From a gamma proteobacterium symbiont of Taylorina sp. (GTDB taxonomy: Bacteria; Pseudomonadota; Gammaproteobacteria; GRL18), in assembly GCA_025655455.1 (NCBI GenBank), contig JAHXIV010000028.1:1-64000 (forward strand): a DNA stretch of 64,000 nucleotides. Direction: 5' to 3'. Both the position numbers and the translations under genes were made by a program. The notes beneath the pieces are model-generated. The model had not been told where the DNA came from and did not search any database. It was given only the letters and a program-made list of their open reading frames with translations. Of this stretch, positions 17,252-25,602 are shown one piece after another (position 1 is the first letter of the stretch; the number at the start of each line of letters is the position of its first letter).

Positions 17252-17944
17252 ATGAAAATATTACTGATAGAAGATGATAAAAGCGTAGCTGAATTTATTA
17301 TAAAAGGCCTGATTGAAAAAAGTCATGTTGTTGACCATCGCCTGGACGGAAAAGAAGGCCTGTTCATGGCGACGACTGAAAGCTATGATGTTATGATTAT
17401 TGATCGTATGTTACCAGGTATTGATGGATTAACAATAATCAGGACATTGCGTGCCTCAAAAATCACGGCTTCTATTTTAATTCTTAGTGCGATGGCTGAT
17501 GTTGAACAGCGAGTAGAAGGTTTGCAAAGCGGTGCCGATGACTATCTGGTCAAACCATTTTCTTTTTCAGAACTGCATGCACGGGTTGAGATTTTAGGTC
17601 GTAGAAACAGCTCCAATGACTCACAGGTGACGGAGTTAATCGTTGCTGATTTAAAAGTAGATTTAATCAGCCATAAAGTAACTCGTTCCAGTCAAAATAT
17701 TGAGTTGCTGGCCACAGAATATCGACTCCTGGAATATCTGATGCGTCATGCGGGTCAGGTTGTATCACGTACCATGCTATTAGAGCATGTATGGGATTAT
17801 CATTTTGATCCGCAAACTAATGTGATTGATGTCCATATGAGTCGTTTAAGAAAAAAAATTGATAAACAATTTAATATTCCTTTAATACAAACAATACGTG
17901 GTTCCGGCTATGTCCTTAAAGTACCTGAGCCATCAGCTCAATAA
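17252..17944 (+). CDS. OmpR-family response regulator
   Basis: The ATG at 17252 gives 230 residues and places the receiver domain in register; a TTG 33 bases upstream is less likely. The receiver (1-115) has acidic pocket E7-D8-D9, phospho-acceptor D51 (MIIDRMLPGIDG) and the conserved KPF. The C-terminal winged helix (about 130-225) includes LLATEYRLLEYLMRHAGQVVSR, VIDVHMSRLRKKID and IRGSGYVL. It is of the CusR/CopR-like branch by appearance. It is divergent from the DUF2282 operon and followed by its kinase, so it likely controls that operon. Confidence 0.9.
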   Translation: MKILLIEDDKSVAEFIIKGLIEKSHVVDHRLDGKEGLFMATTESYDVMIIDRMLPGIDGLTIIRTLRASKITASILILSAMADVEQRVEGLQSGADDYLVKPFSFSELHARVEILGRRNSSNDSQVTELIVADLKVDLISHKVTRSSQNIELLATEYRLLEYLMRHAGQVVSRTMLLEHVWDYHFDPQTNVIDVHMSRLRKKIDKQFNIPLIQTIRGSGYVLKVPEPSAQ

Positions 17945-18046
17945 GAGCCTTCAGCAAATAAAATTTAGCCGCTGTCGCTTTGCAAACCTTTTTTTTACAA
18001 AAGAAGAAATTGCAAATAAGACGGGGGTAAAGTTTTATGTTTGATA
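17943..18046 (-). repeat. Full copy of a ~90-bp palindromic dispersed repeat
   Basis: The segment from agagccttcagcaaataaa through ccgctgtcgctttgcaaa and attgcaaataag to attttatgtttgataa-like sequence matches, on the opposite strand and along its whole length, the tandem units at 48362-48539. The copy fills the gap between the regulator and kinase genes. Its last bases, ttttatgtttgataat, supply the start codon and first codons of the kinase gene. Confidence 0.7.
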
Positions 18047-19407
18047 ATAGTCAAATCGTTAATAATTCATCTATTCGATTAATTTTTTCATATTCAGCAT
18101 TATATATTACATCATCGGTGATTCTGCTTATCTTTGTTTTCTGGTTTTCGGTTGTTTATATGAAACAACAGGTCGATCATCATATTGAATTTGATGCTAA
18201 AACCCTGATTTCAATTTATACACAATTTGGTCGGGAAAAAATGATTGAATCTATTCATGAACGTATTATGAATGAAGACTATGATTCCATCTATCTGCTC
18301 TATGATAACGACAAAAATATTTTATCCGGTAATTTAGCAAAAATTCCACCAAACCTCAGTAGCGGATGGCAGGAAATAAGTTTGAATGATTATCGATTTG
18401 TTAAAACTTTACATTCTGATCGTGCCCGTGTGATGAATAAAATGTTAGATGAGGATTTGTTTTTTCTTAATGGTTTAGATGTCAATGCTTTGGATTCACA
18501 AAAGAAGTTGTTGATTATGATTATGTCTATCGGTCTGGTTATTATACTGGTTACCGGATTACTGGGTGGTTTTATTATGAGTCGTAGTACCATCCGAAAA
18601 ATCAATATTATGAATTCCACTATACTCAAAATACAAAATGGTGATTTACAACTGCGTATTCCTCATAGCAATACGAATACAGACTATGATTTACTGGCCA
18701 CTAATATCAATAATATGCTTGATCAGATTAGGATATTAATTGCTGATATACAAAATATTTCTAATCATATTTCACATGATTTACGCACACCTCTGACCCG
18801 CATGCGTGGGAAGCTTGAGCATGTACTATTACATACCTCTTATGAGCAGACCAATAATATTCTGGATGCAATTGATGAAGCGGATACTTTACTATCTGCA
18901 TTTAATGCTATTTTGCGTATCAGTAAAGTAGAAAGTGGAGCGGCTAAAACTAATTTTACAGATTTATCCTTGAACAGGTTGATTGAGGATGTTGTTAATT
19001 TTTATGAACCATTGGCGACTGAAAAAAATTTAAGTATTCATACAGAACTATCTTCATCCATAGTAATCAAGGGAGATAGAGATATGCTGTTTCAAGCCCT
19101 GGCCAATATAATGGATAATTCAATTAAGTATTCAGATAAAGCTGGAAAAATTAATATATTACTGGCTGAAAAAAATAAGCAGATAATATTACAAATTGCA
19201 GACAATGGTAAGGGAATTCCTGAGTCAGAGCATGAGAATGTCTTTAAACGTTTTTTTCAGCTGACAAAACATCGCGGCAGTCAGGGGCATGGGCTGGGAT
19301 TAAGTTTGGTAGCCGCCATAGCAAAACTGCATAAGGCGCAGATTCAATTAAAAGATAATGATCCCGGATTAATTGTTGAAGTTTTATTTAGTTCAAAGCT
19401 TAAATAA
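18037..19407 (+). CDS. Membrane sensor histidine kinase
   Basis: 456 residues. Two membrane segments (about 17-40 and 158-180) enclose a periplasmic sensor of about 115 residues without a recognised family. HAMP follows (STIRKINIMNSTILKIQNGDL). The HisKA domain has phospho-accepting H247 in NHISHDLRTPLTR, and the ATPase domain shows the N box NIMDNSIKYS, DNGKGIP and GHGLGLSLVAAI. It is the evident partner of the preceding OmpR-type regulator. The ATG lies inside the end of a dispersed repeat; a GGGGG run (18022-18026) nine to ten bases upstream may serve as ribosome binding site. Confidence 0.9.
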   Translation: MFDNSQIVNNSSIRLIFSYSALYITSSVILLIFVFWFSVVYMKQQVDHHIEFDAKTLISIYTQFGREKMIESIHERIMNEDYDSIYLLYDNDKNILSGNLAKIPPNLSSGWQEISLNDYRFVKTLHSDRARVMNKMLDEDLFFLNGLDVNALDSQKKLLIMIMSIGLVIILVTGLLGGFIMSRSTIRKINIMNSTILKIQNGDLQLRIPHSNTNTDYDLLATNINNMLDQIRILIADIQNISNHISHDLRTPLTRMRGKLEHVLLHTSYEQTNNILDAIDEADTLLSAFNAILRISKVESGAAKTNFTDLSLNRLIEDVVNFYEPLATEKNLSIHTELSSSIVIKGDRDMLFQALANIMDNSIKYSDKAGKINILLAEKNKQIILQIADNGKGIPESEHENVFKRFFQLTKHRGSQGHGLGLSLVAAIAKLHKAQIQLKDNDPGLIVEVLFSSKLK

Positions 19408-19506
19408 AACTAACTGAATCTTTAACCTAAATAAATCAGTTGAACCTACTGCAAACGTCCAATGCACTGAATCTTCAGCCCTTTTCTAAATTATTACCAG
19501 TACTTT

Positions 19507-20715
19507 TTAAGGTGCAACAACCTTTTTAGTGACAGCCTTTTTCCTGGGTGCAACTCTCTTTCTGGTGACTACTTTCTTCTTTGGAGCGACAGTTTTCTTT
19601 GTGGCAACTTTCTTCTTTGGAGCGGCAGTTTTTTTAGTGATGACTCTCTTTTTGGGAGCGACAGTTTTTTTAGTGACGACTTTCTTTTTGGGAGTGACAG
19701 TCTTTTTAGTGATGACTCTCTTTTTGGGAGCGACAGTTTTTTTAGTGACGACTCTCTTTTTGGGAACAACAGTTTTTTTAGCTGGTTCTGCTGGCTTTTC
19801 AGTAGTTGCAACAGCAGCCTTCTTTAAGGTGAGCTTAGTTTTAGAGGTATCCACTTTTTGCTTGTTTTTATTAGCAGATTTTTTCTCTTGTTTTAGTTTC
19901 CCGGATTTTCTTTTCTTTTTCTTATCCGACTTCTTCTGCTTCGCTAGTTTTTCTTTAGCGGCAATTTTTTCCATTTGTGCAATTTTCTTCTTGGAGAACT
20001 TTTTCTTATCTTTTTTCTTGTTTTTCATATTTTTCTTCCCTATAATTTTATTACTTTCTTTTTGCTTGACAAGAGGATCTAATACTTTTGTTATTCGATA
20101 AAAGATGTCTTCTACCTCACCTGTTCCCTCAATAATTACATTTTTTGTTTGTTGTTTATAATATGAGATTAGTGGTTCAGTTTGTGACGTGTATATTTTC
20201 AAACGGTGAGTAATTGTTTCTTTATTATCATCGGCTCTTTGAATTAATTTCCCACCACAATTATCACAGACTTCTTTCAGGCGGGGTGCTGAAGTGTAAA
20301 TATTAAATAGTTGATTGCAATCTGCACAGATCCTTCGTCCTGTCAAACGACGCATTAAATCATCAAAGTTAATGTCAATAAGAATGGTTTTTTCTAATGG
20401 TTTATAAATGATGTTCAGCATATTATCCAATGCTTCAGCCTGGGGAATATTTCTTGGAAAACCATCCAGGATAAAACCGTGTAATGCATCTGGTTCTTTC
20501 AAGCGCTCTTCAATAATACCTAATACTATATCATCAGTAACCAGTTCACCCGCTTCCATTGCCTGTTTGGCTTTAATACCCAGCTTTGTTTCTTCCTGAA
20601 CAGCTTCACGTAAAAGGTCACCTGTTGATATTTGCGGTATACCATATTTTTTTACTAATAATTTTGCTTGTGTACCTTTACCAGAACCGGGGGCGCCTAA
20701 TAAAACAATTCTCAT
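19507..20715 (-). CDS. adk: Adenylate kinase with lysine-rich, histone H1-like C-terminal tail
   Basis: Residues 1-215 are a normal long-form adenylate kinase: P-loop GAPGSGKGTQ, AMP-binding STGDLLRE, DGFPRN, the LTGRR lid start, and a zinc-type lid with CADC and CDNC. The remaining ~185 residues are unusual. First comes a stretch almost entirely of K, S, A, E and Q, then about seven 12-residue repeats of the form KKTVAPKKRVIT. Such tails resemble histone H1/AlgP-like DNA-binding proteins and would be extremely basic. The frame is continuous with no internal stop, so a fusion is encoded as read. Converts ATP + AMP to 2 ADP; the tail might tether it to nucleic acid. Confidence 0.9.
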   Translation of the reverse strand: MRIVLLGAPGSGKGTQAKLLVKKYGIPQISTGDLLREAVQEETKLGIKAKQAMEAGELVTDDIVLGIIEERLKEPDALHGFILDGFPRNIPQAEALDNMLNIIYKPLEKTILIDINFDDLMRRLTGRRICADCNQLFNIYTSAPRLKEVCDNCGGKLIQRADDNKETITHRLKIYTSQTEPLISYYKQQTKNVIIEGTGEVEDIFYRITKVLDPLVKQKESNKIIGKKNMKNKKKDKKKFSKKKIAQMEKIAAKEKLAKQKKSDKKKKRKSGKLKQEKKSANKNKQKVDTSKTKLTLKKAAVATTEKPAEPAKKTVVPKKRVVTKKTVAPKKRVITKKTVTPKKKVVTKKTVAPKKRVITKKTAAPKKKVATKKTVAPKKKVVTRKRVAPRKKAVTKKVVAP

Positions 20716-21032
20716 TCTTTTCTCACGGATATTAAGTGTATAGAATTATAGTCTTTAAATATTGATAAGCCTTTAGCTAACTTATAATTTTCCAGGAGTT
20801 ATTATGATAACATCAAATATTAAATATGATGCCTGTAAAATTTTAAGCTATTTAAGAGTATTCATTCTAACGCAGAGTTTCATAAAGTAAAGTTATTACA
20901 TGATATATTATCCATTTTTTTTAATATTTTTATTTATAGTGATAAAATAACAACTCTCGGCAAATAAATTTATGTTTGATAAGAATTATTAAACAGCCTC
21001 GATGTAAAAAATAATAATGGTTTTTATAAATT
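20716..21032 (+). other. Intergenic region between adk and the moeB-like gene
   Basis: No standard gene is seen in these 317 AT-rich bases. A 28-codon frame (ATG 20804, stop 20890) has a good AGGAG ribosome site six bases upstream and a TATAAT at 20783-20788. Its translation is not recognisable, so it is only a weak small-protein candidate. Near 20957-20985 the sequence ggcaaataaatttatgtttgataag resembles one end of the dispersed ~90-bp repeat. Confidence 0.35.
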
Positions 21033-21791
21033 ATGAATGATGATCAATTACTGCGCTATTCACGACAAATTATGCTGCCCTCTGTTGGTTTCGAAGGTCA
21101 GGAAAAATTACTTAATGCCAGAGTTTTAATTATTGGTATGGGGGGGTTGGGCTCTCCCGTTGCAATGTATCTTGCAGCGGCAGGTATTGGACATTTAGTT
21201 ATTTGTGATTTCGATGATGTTGATCTCTCTAACCTGCAGAGGCAAATCATTCATCTTAATGAAAATCGTATTGGTGTCAACAAAGCAGAATCTGCAAAGC
21301 AAACATTAGAACAATTAAATCCTCAAATAAAAATTACAGCTTTAACACAGAAATTGGATAAAAAGAATTTAATAGAACAAGTACAATGTGCTGATGTTGT
21401 TGTTGATAGTACTGACAATTTTGATTCTCGTTTTATGCTTAATGCTATTTGCTTTGAACAACGAACTCCATTGGTTTCCGGAGCAGCAATTCGGATGGAG
21501 GGACAGGTCATAGTATTTGCTAATCAGGGAGAAGGACCCTGTTACCGTTGTCTGTATAAAGAAGATGGAGATGATACTGCAACCACCTGTTCAGAAAATG
21601 GTGTATTATCACCTGTTGTTGGAATTATTGGCAGTATCCAGGCGCTTGAGACTATGAAATTAATTATGTCTATTGGTAAACCTCTTGTCTCACGATTATT
21701 ATTACTGGATGCTTTTACAATGGATTGGCGTAGTTTAAAACTACCCGTTGATCGGGATTGCCCTGTGTGTTCAAAGCACTCAAAACAATAA
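21033..21791 (+). CDS. moeB: MoeB/ThiF-type adenylyltransferase
   Basis: This 252-residue E1-like enzyme adenylates the C terminus of a ubiquitin-like sulfur carrier (MoaD or ThiS). It shows the RYSRQIMLP start, the nucleotide motif GMGGLGSPVAMYLAAAGIG, D-x-D-x-V-x-x-S-N-L-Q-R-Q, and zinc ligands CYRCLYK and CPVCSKH. The full set and length fit MoeB best, but a ThiF role cannot be excluded without the carrier gene, which is not adjacent. It is followed after 55 bases by dusC on the same strand. Confidence 0.85.
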   Translation: MNDDQLLRYSRQIMLPSVGFEGQEKLLNARVLIIGMGGLGSPVAMYLAAAGIGHLVICDFDDVDLSNLQRQIIHLNENRIGVNKAESAKQTLEQLNPQIKITALTQKLDKKNLIEQVQCADVVVDSTDNFDSRFMLNAICFEQRTPLVSGAAIRMEGQVIVFANQGEGPCYRCLYKEDGDDTATTCSENGVLSPVVGIIGSIQALETMKLIMSIGKPLVSRLLLLDAFTMDWRSLKLPVDRDCPVCSKHSKQ

Positions 21792-21846
21792 TATCTTTTT
21801 AATTTATCTGAAGGCTTATCAAACCTAAAGTTAGCTGAGTGATCTT

Positions 21847-22830
21847 ATGCAAATATTGTTAGCACCAATGGATGGTTTGACTGATGTTTATGCCAGAGAA
21901 ATTTTAACAGACGTTGGTGGTTATGATTTTTGCGTAACGGAATTTTTACGTGTTACTGACACCTTATTTCCCAAACGTGTTTTTTATCGGCGTTTTCCGG
22001 AACTCAATCCTGGATTAATGAAATCAGGCCAACAAATTAGTCATACAAAATCAGGAGTACCTGTTTTTTTACAATTATTGGGTAGTGATAATAATGCCAT
22101 GGCGGATAATGCAGCAAAGGCTGTTCAATTAGGGGCACAAGGTATTGATTTAAATTTTGGCTGTCCTGCAAAAACAGTGAACCGCAGAGATGGTGGTGCC
22201 AGTTTATTACAATACCCTGATCGTATTCATCAATTGGTTAAATCGGTACGACAGTCTGTTCCACTACATATTCCAGTGACTGCAAAAATGCGTCTTGGAT
22301 ATGAGGATCAATTATTAGCTCACGATAATGCATTGGCGATTCAGGAAGGTGGTGCTGACTGGCTTACTATTCATGCCCGCACAAAAAAAGATGGCTATCG
22401 TCCCCCGGCTTATTGGGAGGCTCTGGCACCAATAAAACAACTATTATCAATTCCTGTTATTGCCAATGGAGAAATCTGGAGTGTAGAGGATTATTATTTA
22501 TGTCAGCGGCGTAGTACTTGTGAGAGTGTAATGCTGGGGCGTGGTGCTATGGTCAGCTTTGATCTGGCATTGCAGATAAAGTGCAGACTTCAGGGTAAAG
22601 AGATTGCTGCATTAAACTGGCCATCAGTTTGTAACTGTCTTGAAAAACTTTATCAGTTAATGGATCAAAACCATGAACTCAATAAAAAATATATCGCACC
22701 CCGTTTAAAATTGTGGATAAAATGGCTGATGCCTAATTACCAGCAAGCAGAGGATATTTTTAATACACTCAAACGTATAAAAGATCCTCAATCAGCCATT
22801 CAGTTGATCAGAGCAAGTGCCATTAGTTAA
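21847..22830 (+). CDS. dusC: tRNA-dihydrouridine(16) synthase
   Basis: An FMN enzyme of 327 residues that reduces uridine to dihydrouridine in tRNA. Typical features are the N-terminal APMDGLTD, LQLLGSD, the catalytic cysteine segment INFGCPAKTVNRRDGGASLL, KMRLGY, TIHARTK and VIANGEIW. The C-terminal helical domain and the FCVTEFLRVTDTLFPKRVF segment favour the DusC (U16) subfamily. The stop overlaps by eight bases the end of a small convergent gene. Confidence 0.9.
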   Translation: MQILLAPMDGLTDVYAREILTDVGGYDFCVTEFLRVTDTLFPKRVFYRRFPELNPGLMKSGQQISHTKSGVPVFLQLLGSDNNAMADNAAKAVQLGAQGIDLNFGCPAKTVNRRDGGASLLQYPDRIHQLVKSVRQSVPLHIPVTAKMRLGYEDQLLAHDNALAIQEGGADWLTIHARTKKDGYRPPAYWEALAPIKQLLSIPVIANGEIWSVEDYYLCQRRSTCESVMLGRGAMVSFDLALQIKCRLQGKEIAALNWPSVCNCLEKLYQLMDQNHELNKKYIAPRLKLWIKWLMPNYQQAEDIFNTLKRIKDPQSAIQLIRASAIS

Positions 22831-23005
22831 ACCTTGGTACATAGCCGACCCATTTACCATCCACAGTGCTTTCATCATTATTTGAATTCGTCACACTGAC
22901 TGAATGATCAGGATGAACTCTGACAGAAACTACGCCATCATCATCACAAGTGACCTGTGAACCATCTTCCATAGTACAACCAAAAACCATAATACTTCTT
23001 CTCAT
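22823..23005 (-). CDS. Small acidic protein of unknown function (60 residues)
   Basis: Not a family I recognise. The translation MRRSIMVFGCTMEDGSQ continues with a predicted beta-rich, Asp-rich body (CDDDGVVSVRVHPDHSVSV) and ends in GKWVGYVPRFN; it has no signal peptide or membrane segment. It is supported as a gene by a strong Shine-Dalgarno (GGAGAGG, six bases before the ATG) and by an FNR-like box 59 bases upstream of the start codon. It lies between dusC and the nir genes, and anaerobic expression is plausible. Confidence 0.6.
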   Translation of the reverse strand: MRRSIMVFGCTMEDGSQVTCDDDGVVSVRVHPDHSVSVTNSNNDESTVDGKWVGYVPRFN

Positions 23006-23063
23006 TTTTACCTCTCCTTATAATAACATACTAAATTAGTCAGGTATTATAATAATGTTTTTA

Positions 23064-23077
23064 TTGATATAAGTCAA
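23064..23077. promoter_or_regulatory. FNR/DNR-like box
   Basis: TTGATATAAGTCAA matches the FNR-type consensus TTGAT-N4-ATCAA in nine of ten positions. It lies between two small divergent genes (22823-23005 on minus, 23254-23439 on plus). At its distance from the minus-strand gene, a class II position (centre about -41.5) would place the transcription start near 23029. Confidence 0.5.
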
Positions 23078-23253
23078 TTAAAAGCATGTTATATTAATAT
23101 ATTAGGTAAAATATAGGATAAAAGACATTAGAGGTATAAACAGTCTTTACACTTTTACACTGTTCATATAAAATGTGCGCCCTTATTGTTATAGATAGAT
23201 ACTAGATGTCGGACAGGCATTAATTTTTTTGAAATTTAATTGAGACCAATATA

Positions 23254-23439
23254 ATGAATGTTAAAGATATACAAAAAATGGTTCGGGATTTAGGACTAAA
23301 GCCAGCTAAGCTGAAAAAAACAGAACTGATTCGCCTGATACAAAAAGAAGAAGAAAACGATGAGTGTTATGCAAGCTCTATGGCCAATTCTTGTGGACAA
23401 GATGACTGTTTGTGGCGTGCTGATTGTTTAAAAGCCTAG
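23254..23439 (+). CDS. Small SAP/Rho-N-like protein with four C-terminal cysteines
   Basis: The 61-residue protein has an N-terminal helix-extended-helix segment (MNVKDIQKMVRDLGLKPAKL then KKTELIRLIQKEE) like SAP or Rho N-terminal domains that bind nucleic acid. The C-terminal half has cysteines in C-x10-C-x4-C-x5-C, a possible metal site (CGQDDCLWRADC). The function is unknown. Placement next to nirJ and an FNR-like box suggests it belongs to the nitrite-respiration context. The start at ATG 23254 has only a weak ribosome site (GAGACC). Confidence 0.6.
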   Translation: MNVKDIQKMVRDLGLKPAKLKKTELIRLIQKEEENDECYASSMANSCGQDDCLWRADCLKA

Positions 23440-23459
23440 GAACTTGTCCTGATAAGTTT

Positions 23460-24605
23460 CTATTTACTGATGCCGATTTCTGCATCAGTCAGGTAACAGG
23501 CTGGATCTTCTGCCCAGAAGTTACTGCTTGTTTGCCAAGCTCTTACCCGTGTATTGCCATTACATATTTTTAAATACTGACAAGCTGCACATCGACCTTC
23601 TACCGGTCTGGGGCTTTGTTTAAGTCCTGCCATTAATGGATCAGATACGTCCTGCCAGATTTCTGAGAAGGGGCGATCCTTAACATTCCCTAAATTATAA
23701 TTCCACCACATTGTATCCGGGTGTACATTACCCAGATTATCAATATTGGAAATATTGACCCCGGATGAATTTCCACCCCATTGATCCAGACGGGCTTTAA
23801 TGGCATCAGCCTGTTGTGGATAATGTTCTTTTACCCAATGGTATAAGTAAAGACCATCAGCATCATTATTACCGGTCACATATTCGCGATGAATGCCCTG
23901 TTTTAATTCATTGATGCAATGATCAAATAAAAAGTCCAGTGATTTCCGGGTTGCCTGATGGTAAACATCATCCTTACGATTTTTATTACCACGTCCTGCA
24001 TAGTTAAGATGAGACAGGTAAAACTTGTCAACACCTTCGACTTCCATTAGTGTTAATAAATCGGGCAATTCATCAGCATTATCCTGCGTGAGCGTAAAAC
24101 GCAGGCCTACTTTAATGCCATGAGCTTTACACAGACGAATGCCTTTGATTGATTCTTTATAGGCACCCTCTTTGCGACGAAAAATATCATGCGTAGCTTC
24201 TATACCATCAATACTGATTCCGACATAATTATAATCCATGTCAGCAATTTGTTTGATATTGTCCTCAGTGATCAATGTGCCATTGGTGGAAAGGCCGACA
24301 TAAAACCCCATCTCTTTTGCATGTTGAGAAATTTCAAAAATATCATCTCTCAATAAGGGTTCTCCACCGGAAAGAATTAACACAGGTACGCCAAAGGCTT
24401 TTAAATCATCCATTACGGTATAGACTTCAGCTGTTGATAATTCACCCTTAAAATGTGTGTCAGCAGAAATTGAGTAACAATGCTTGCAGGTCAGGTTACA
24501 ACGTCGAATCAGATTCCAGATGACAACGGGTCCCGGAGGATTTCGTTTGACACCTGGCGGTGTTGGATTGAGTACTTCATTAAGATATTGAGAAATTCTA
24601 AACAT
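23460..24605 (-). CDS. nirJ: Heme d1 biosynthesis radical SAM protein NirJ
   Basis: 381 residues. The radical SAM cluster motif CNLTCKHCYS lies near residue 36-45 and is followed by ILSGGEPLLRDD and GLSTNGTL. A SPASM-like C-terminal region has CAACQYLKIC and a late cysteine in DPACYL. In heme d1 synthesis NirJ removes propionate groups from didecarboxysiroheme. It is the last gene of the nirCFDLGHJ operon, 18 bases after nirH, as in other denitrifiers. Confidence 0.95.
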   Translation of the reverse strand: MFRISQYLNEVLNPTPPGVKRNPPGPVVIWNLIRRCNLTCKHCYSISADTHFKGELSTAEVYTVMDDLKAFGVPVLILSGGEPLLRDDIFEISQHAKEMGFYVGLSTNGTLITEDNIKQIADMDYNYVGISIDGIEATHDIFRRKEGAYKESIKGIRLCKAHGIKVGLRFTLTQDNADELPDLLTLMEVEGVDKFYLSHLNYAGRGNKNRKDDVYHQATRKSLDFLFDHCINELKQGIHREYVTGNNDADGLYLYHWVKEHYPQQADAIKARLDQWGGNSSGVNISNIDNLGNVHPDTMWWNYNLGNVKDRPFSEIWQDVSDPLMAGLKQSPRPVEGRCAACQYLKICNGNTRVRAWQTSSNFWAEDPACYLTDAEIGISK

Positions 24606-24623
24606 TTTATATTTTCTAGTCTG

Positions 24624-25106
24624 TTATGTGTTTTTGTCTTTAAGACGCAGGCCGGTTTTTTTTAATATTTGTTTACTATAAAGCAACTCATAAGCAGAGC
24701 AATCTTTACCTAACAAAGTGACAATTTGCTGAATCTGCTGCATCACTTCCTCCTTATTTTTACCATGCACCATGGCAAATAAATTGTACGGCCATTCCGG
24801 TAAAAAACGCGGGCGTTCATAACAATGGCTGACAAATGACAGAGCACCTAATTGCTGACCCAGCTCATTAATTTTATCATCACTAACATCCCATACTGAC
24901 ATAGCATTGGCTGTATAGCCTAATTTATAGTGATTAGGCACTGCACCGATACGACGAATCTGGCCGTTTTCAAGCATATTGTTCATGCGTTGCTTGAGTA
25001 ATGTTACTTCAATATTAAGTGTTTTGGCTATAATCTCATAAGGATTTTTTACCAGCGGTAATCCGGATTGTGTTGCTGTAATAATTTTTCTATCCAGGTC
25101 ATCCAT
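24624..25106 (-). CDS. nirH: Siroheme decarboxylase subunit NirH (Lrp/AsnC-like)
   Basis: The 160-residue protein has an N-terminal AsnC-type HTH (DDLDRKIITATQSGLPLVKNPY) and an effector-like domain with RRIGAVPNHYKLGYTANAMSVW and CYERPRFLPEWPYNLFAMVHGK. These motifs mark the NirL/NirH branch of siroheme decarboxylases, which act on siroheme rather than as regulators. The assignment as NirH rests on gene order (D-L-G-H-J). Confidence 0.88.
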   Translation of the reverse strand: MDDLDRKIITATQSGLPLVKNPYEIIAKTLNIEVTLLKQRMNNMLENGQIRRIGAVPNHYKLGYTANAMSVWDVSDDKINELGQQLGALSFVSHCYERPRFLPEWPYNLFAMVHGKNKEEVMQQIQQIVTLLGKDCSAYELLYSKQILKKTGLRLKDKNT

Positions 25107-25152
25107 TACTTCTCTTCCAAATTTTTGTATCCCAAAAGCCTATGCCTGCCTC

Positions 25153-25602
25153 TTATGCTTGAAAATGCAGGCCGACAAAAAATTCCTGCAGCTTGGGCAT
25201 ATTATAGACCTTAAGCCCTGTTTTTTCTTCAATTGAACGGTTGACTTGATCAATTTTCTGTAAAGATTCTGTGGCGAGAACAAACCACATATTAAATTCA
25301 TGATCACGTTCATAATTATGTGCCACTTCAGAAAATGAATTGACAATAGCTGCTACTTCATCAAAATGTTCTGCAGGAACACGAATAGCGCAAAGGCTGA
25401 AGTTACCGCCTAATTTTTGGATGTCATACATGGGGCCAAAGCGGGTTAGAGTCTTATTTTCCAATAATAGTTCAAGGCGTTTGAGCAGATCTTCTTGTTG
25501 GATTCCCAGTTGTTCTGCAACCTGCTGATAGGGATTGTCTACTATAGGGAAATTACCTTGCAGTGAGTTAATAATCCGGCGATCAATTTCATCCATAGGC
25601 AT
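25153..25602 (-). CDS. nirG: Siroheme decarboxylase subunit NirG (Lrp/AsnC-like)
   Basis: 149 residues; AsnC-like HTH at the start (IDRRIINSLQGNFPIVDNPY), then RFGPMYDIQKLGGNFSLCAI and VAHNYERDHEFNMWFVLA, the NirD/NirG-branch signature. The start overlaps the end of nirL by 14 bases (or 8 if the second Met at 25596 is used), so translation is coupled. Works with the other three subunits to decarboxylate siroheme. Confidence 0.88.
   Translation of the reverse strand: MPMDEIDRRIINSLQGNFPIVDNPYQQVAEQLGIQQEDLLKRLELLLENKTLTRFGPMYDIQKLGGNFSLCAIRVPAEHFDEVAAIVNSFSEVAHNYERDHEFNMWFVLATESLQKIDQVNRSIEEKTGLKVYNMPKLQEFFVGLHFQA

Noticed and set aside
19529-20101. Long hydrophobic open frame on the plus strand opposite the adk tail
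   Set aside because: It is the complement of the lysine-rich repeat codons (Lys codons read as Phe/Leu); no ribosome site and the adk frame explains the region.
24480-25346. Lrp/AsnC-type genes as transcription regulators
   Set aside because: Order and motifs match NirD/L/G/H siroheme decarboxylases within a nir operon, so an enzymatic role is preferred.
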